Source: Triops longicaudatus (Eukaryota > Arthropoda > Branchiopoda > Notostraca > Triopsidae). From it: DNA of 64,000 nt. Location of the stretch: positions 124,001-188,000 of the forward strand of contig JAGQDJ010000088.1 in NCBI GenBank assembly GCA_022885665.1, written 5' to 3'. The translations under genes and the position numbers were made by a program. Shown piece by piece: positions 60,322 through 64,000 of the stretch (position 1 is its first letter; every line of letters begins with the position of its first letter). Below the pieces are notes generated by a model. That model was not told the origin of the DNA, did no database searches, and saw nothing but the letters and a program-made list of their open reading frames with translations.

Positions 60322-62085
60322 TTATGAGGGCGTAACTGACGCTTTTACCTAATCAAAGCATCTCATTTGAGTGAAAAAATTTTTACAAACTTGTAATTTT
60401 ACAGTCAATTTTGATAGTTTGGAGCTACCGTGGAAACATTTAAATTTGTTACTGTTTAAAACAGTTTAAAAAGTATGTTAACCTTTTTTTCATTTCTTGT
60501 CGCTCATTAACACAGGTGTACAAAAACCTGTTAAAATTCCTTCACTTTCGCACGCCACCAGTATTTGTTAAAGATTTTTTAGGTAAACTTAAGACAATAC
60601 GTCCTCGATGCGCGCAGTTTAGTTACTCTTGTGATCAAAATTTAACTCAAAATTACTTATGGACTTTTGTGTGGGCAAAATTACCAACTGAGCTTCGATT
60701 ATCCGCCCACGGTCTATCCTTTCGTCATGAAGCAACTTGTAATAAATTGCTTTCATCATAACATACTTGCTGAACCAGTACAAATGCTCTTTTATTCTTA
60801 GTAAAGTTTCAATTTTTAATTCCTACTCGCATTTATTTGCATTCTCTTGTTGGATTACGAGAAAGGAAGAATATGTATTAAACTCTGCCATGTTAACGAA
60901 AAATACGACAGAATCTCTAAACAAACTCTCTGGAACTCAATGTTTACAGCCATTTTCATCTTATTAGCTTCTATAATCATATGCAAGTTGTTTTCAATAG
61001 AATCCATTCTATCTACTTATCCAGCGCCAACTCCTTGACTCTGTTTTGGTCCCTATACCGCTTCTTCTCTTTCACACATCTCCGGGAAGAATCTTTCGTA
61101 AAATATAACCCTCTTTTCTTTGTACCTTGGCAATAACTCTATTTATGATAATCTCCAAGACAATGCACTTGCTATGCAAACTCAATTGGAACTTGAGAAG
61201 ATAAAAGGAAGCTCGAGAGCTTCTTCACTCCTTTTCAGGAAGGTCTTGCCTTTCTTCTTATTATTACGTAGAAAAAGGAGCCCAAAGTTGGAGAGAAAGG
61301 AACCAAGCCAAAAAGAGAGATATGTTCTATGCCTAGCACCAATTTCATTTACTAGATATGTGCCCACCCTTTTGCACCCCCCAACACAACCTCCGTTCTG
61401 TCTTGGGCATATCCTGCCAAATGGATTCATTGCTACCAACCAGGTTGCCGGTACAGTTACTCCCTAAATCCAACTACCTCATACCGCCCCCTTGTCACTG
61501 TCACACAATTCTTCCTGTAATTCATCCTGATATAGAGAGCTGAGCCACGAGCAGATCGTTGTTTGAGCTATGAAGAACCTGTATATCTTCTGAAGGAAAG
61601 GGCGAAAAAATGGGAAAGAAATCTGATCTCCTGAAACCGGCATGCCTCGTTGCATGCGTCCGTCTCATTTCCCTATATTAAAGAATTTAGTAAGCATTTC
61701 CTTTTTCTGAAAAAAGAAAAGGTGAGAGAAGGAGGGGCAGAAGGAGAAGGAAGAGACCGACATGGTCCAAATGTATCGATTTTATTTGTGCACCGAAAAA
61801 TTAAAGAAGCATATGCAAGAAAAAGCCGCGTTTAAAGGCTGAAAGGAACTAGATGGCGATGTCGGCATAAAATTGCCACGTGTCAATCTCACTGACCGGA
61901 AATGGAAGCTTTCTTGCACTTTGACAGCATTATTTCTGAAACCTCAGCAGTAGCAGAAATTTCTTCCTACTAGCAAACAAGCAAGCCATTATTGTGTTTT
62001 ACTTTTGCGTTAAAATTAGTTAAAAAATGGATTTAAAGCAAACCCGTGATTCAGTACAAGACTAAAAGTATCAACCCGTTTAACT
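60322..62085. other. intergenic, no gene recognised
   Basis: Frames up to 115 codons (61120-61467, +) carry no recognisable motif. The block contains the forward CTCF-like site at 61845 and, shortly after, 'CCACGTGTCAATC'. Confidence 0.5.
61845..61857 (+). promoter_or_regulatory. CTCF-like site
   Basis: GGAACTAGATGGC followed by GATG fits the forward CTCF core with A in place of C/G at one flexible position. It faces away from the site at 60308. Confidence 0.4.
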
Positions 62086-62089
62086 ATGC

Positions 62090-62389
62090 TGCTACGTTCT
62101 ACTCCTTTTCAAATTCTGTTTATTCGTAACTTCCAATTTACATCAACACCAAAGCGAACTCCGATACAAAATCACACAAAAACACTCTCCTTCTCGTGCT
62201 AGCTCTCACTTTCAGTTTACAACAATCAAATTTCACGCACAAGAAACGGAACTGGCTCAAAGGAAGGTCAAAAAGGGACTCAACTATTACAGGCTGGGTG
62301 CAGGGGATTCATTCTTACCAACAATGAATCTTAGGAATCATTGCTGGGCGGCTACGAAATTTGACTGTTGAGTAACATCGAACGCCACA
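62090..62389 (-). mobile_element. solo LTR, copy 4 (300 bp)
   Basis: Starts TGCTACGTTCTACTCC (one change from the other copies) and ends AACGCCACA. The flanks are ATGC (62086-62089) and ATAC (62390-62393), a 4-bp duplication with one mismatch. This fits a slightly older insertion. The internal hairpin is kept with one change. Confidence 0.7.
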
Positions 62390-62393
62390 ATAC

Positions 62394-64000
62394 GGAGTTG
62401 TAAACTAGATTACATGTATTATCAGTTTATTGCATGTTTGCTACTTCAAAAATCGCAAATTAAACCAAAAAAATAATAAAACCCACCACAAAGGAAATAG
62501 ATGGTGTTGCACTACTGTCACGTGTCAACTTTACTGCAAAATGGCGCATTTTCCTCTTGTTAAATGCATTATTTTGCAAAAATTGACGTTAAATATTACA
62601 AACAATTAAACGTATTTCAAGCTAGTAATAAAGTGTTCATTGTTTTTCGTATGAAACTTCAGTAAAAGCCTTCGGGCAAAAATTCGATCGTCAGTCGCAT
62701 TCATGAAATAAAAATGCTCAAAAACTGGGAAGAAATATTTGGAATGCCTGTATTTGAGTACAGGAAAGATTGCCTTTGCTCTGGGAATATTGCTTGCCAT
62801 CTGCAAACAATAACTGTACCTTTTTTGGGTATAAGCAAGAAAGGACCGAAGCTACGACATTCCTGGCCTGTGGAAGCGCAAGATTCGCATATTTGTAAGG
62901 ACAAAAAATGGGCCCAGAAAATACCTAACAAAAAATAATATGAGAGTATCGAGGCTTCGGTGTTCTCTCGGTTACAATTTATGGGCTGGTAGGTCGTTCA
63001 TAACGAGGCTAAAGGCCACGTCCAATCATAGCGATGCGCTTTTCTACCCAAACTGCGAGATTATTTCACGAAGGAGACCCACAGCGGCCATGATGGATGG
63101 ACTCTTTCTAAAAGCGGGTGGGGGTTGCGCCCTCTATTTCCTAATAATATCAGTCAAATCCAATTCTCCTACTCCCACCAATTCTCACACCCCCTTTACA
63201 CCTCTTCCACCCACTTATATTACATTTCACCCCTTAACCGTCCATTTCCCCATCCTAAAAAATAAAAGAAAAAAAATCTACCGAAAACTCTTTTCATGTA
63301 TTTCTTTCCTACTTTCACTCGCTTTTCATACATTTCGCTTCACTGGAAACAGACATGTAAGAACAAACGGTAGATGATACAAGAGCCACCCCTTTTAAAA
63401 GGAGGGTTTTGCTGTGTTTGCATTAGACGGAAGAGAGAAAGTTATTGAACACGGTTCAGGAGTCGTGTCCAGTTCAAAGAGCAATGTTTCAGCTTCTTTT
63501 ACCAACGCTAATGCTACCACCCCCCTTACCACCACCCCCTAAGGGGTAAAAGGGTGGTTTCTTGTACTCAATTTTGTTTAGTCTTTCATCGTTAGAGAAA
63601 CAAGTCCGAAAGTACAGCAACTTTACCATAAAAGTAAACATTGCCCCAACTTCTCATGAAACTTCTCACCCCCCCCCCCCCCCACTCCCACCCCCGAGTT
63701 TACAAAGTGGTCAATCGATAATTGAGTTTGAAAACCAAAAGCTCTTATCTCTCGGACCCCACAAATGCCCCAACTCATTGGCTGAGTAATATTTCAAGCT
63801 TCCGAGGGTAGGGGGGTGAGGGTGGGAAGGGGAGAAGGTATTTGGAGCTTGTGATAATGGAGTAGAGAAGTTAAATGCCTCATATTGGAAATGTTTTGGG
63901 GGTCTTAAAATCTCAGGAGAAAATGGGGTAGGGAAAAAGATCTTTAGAAAGGATTAAAGAGGGGTGAATGGGGGTGAGAGGGTGGAAAACAACAAGAGTG
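62394..64000. other. intergenic, no gene recognised; C/G-tract-rich right end
   Basis: Contains the longest open frame outside the CYTH gene, 145 codons (62940-63377, +), with no recognisable motif; its second half is Pro/Thr/Ser and Lys from pyrimidine-rich sequence. From about 63500 the DNA alternates CACCCC tracts, a C-run at about 63668-63682 and G-rich tracts. Confidence 0.5.
63806..63832 (+). other. potential G-quadruplex
   Basis: Five G-tracts of three or more (GGG, GGGGGG, GGG, GGG, GGGG) are separated by loops of one to three bases, a canonical G4 pattern. Its role, if any, is unknown. Confidence 0.6.

Noticed and set aside
62940..63377. 145-codon open frame, +
   Set aside because: Its second half is low-complexity Pro/Thr/Ser/Lys from pyrimidine-rich DNA. 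I saw no domain, splice pattern or promoter, and the length is within chance for 64 kb.
1..64000. CRISPR arrays, bacterial operons, rRNA genes
   Set aside because: No regularly spaced identical repeats with unique spacers, no Shine-Dalgarno-led gene runs and no rRNA-like sequence were seen. All the tandem repeats here are contiguous or decayed.

Overview
The window is eukaryotic nuclear DNA, almost certainly animal and plausibly arthropod. It is A+T-rich by eye, gene-poor and full of microsatellites and decayed mobile elements. The one gene I can support has GT-AG introns, a Kozak-like start and a distant poly(A) signal, and nothing looks like a bacterial operon. Solo-LTR insertions, pogo/Tigger-like non-autonomous DNA transposons and CTCF-like sites all point to a metazoan. 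I cannot name the species from sequence alone.

The gene lies on the + strand at 42240-43331 and has three exons (42240-42298, 42481-43175, 43264-43331). The splice phases agree, giving a 273-residue protein. Its central and C-terminal part reads as a divergent CYTH domain of the thiamine-triphosphatase (THTPA) type. Several acidic metal-binding positions of that family are replaced, so it may be a pseudoenzyme. An N-terminal extension of about 65 residues carries an acidic WVFV motif that resembles an Atg8/LC3-interacting region.

The rest is intergenic. 1-42 kb is a gene desert with local tandem duplications (8.2, 10.6, 18.6, 21.0, 24.4 and 40.3 kb), A/T-rich simple repeats and several islands dense in homeodomain-type TAATTA sites (16.9-17.2, 29.2-29.8 and 32.9 kb). 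Five partial or decayed members of a pogo/Tigger-like MITE family occur at 0, 27.7, 29.8, 40.9 and 53.8 kb. From 49 kb to the end there are four copies of a roughly 300-bp TG...CA element, each flanked by a 4-bp duplication (one imperfect). I read these as solo LTRs of one retrotransposon family.

A second layer is a set of CTCF-like motifs with readable orientation. A + site at 29.0 kb faces two - sites at 45.9 and 46.35 kb, with the CYTH gene between them. A divergent pair lies at 60.3 and 61.85 kb. This is inference, but it offers one testable explanation for such a long non-coding interval. All other open frames in the window look like chance: none has a recognisable domain or coherent splice signals.
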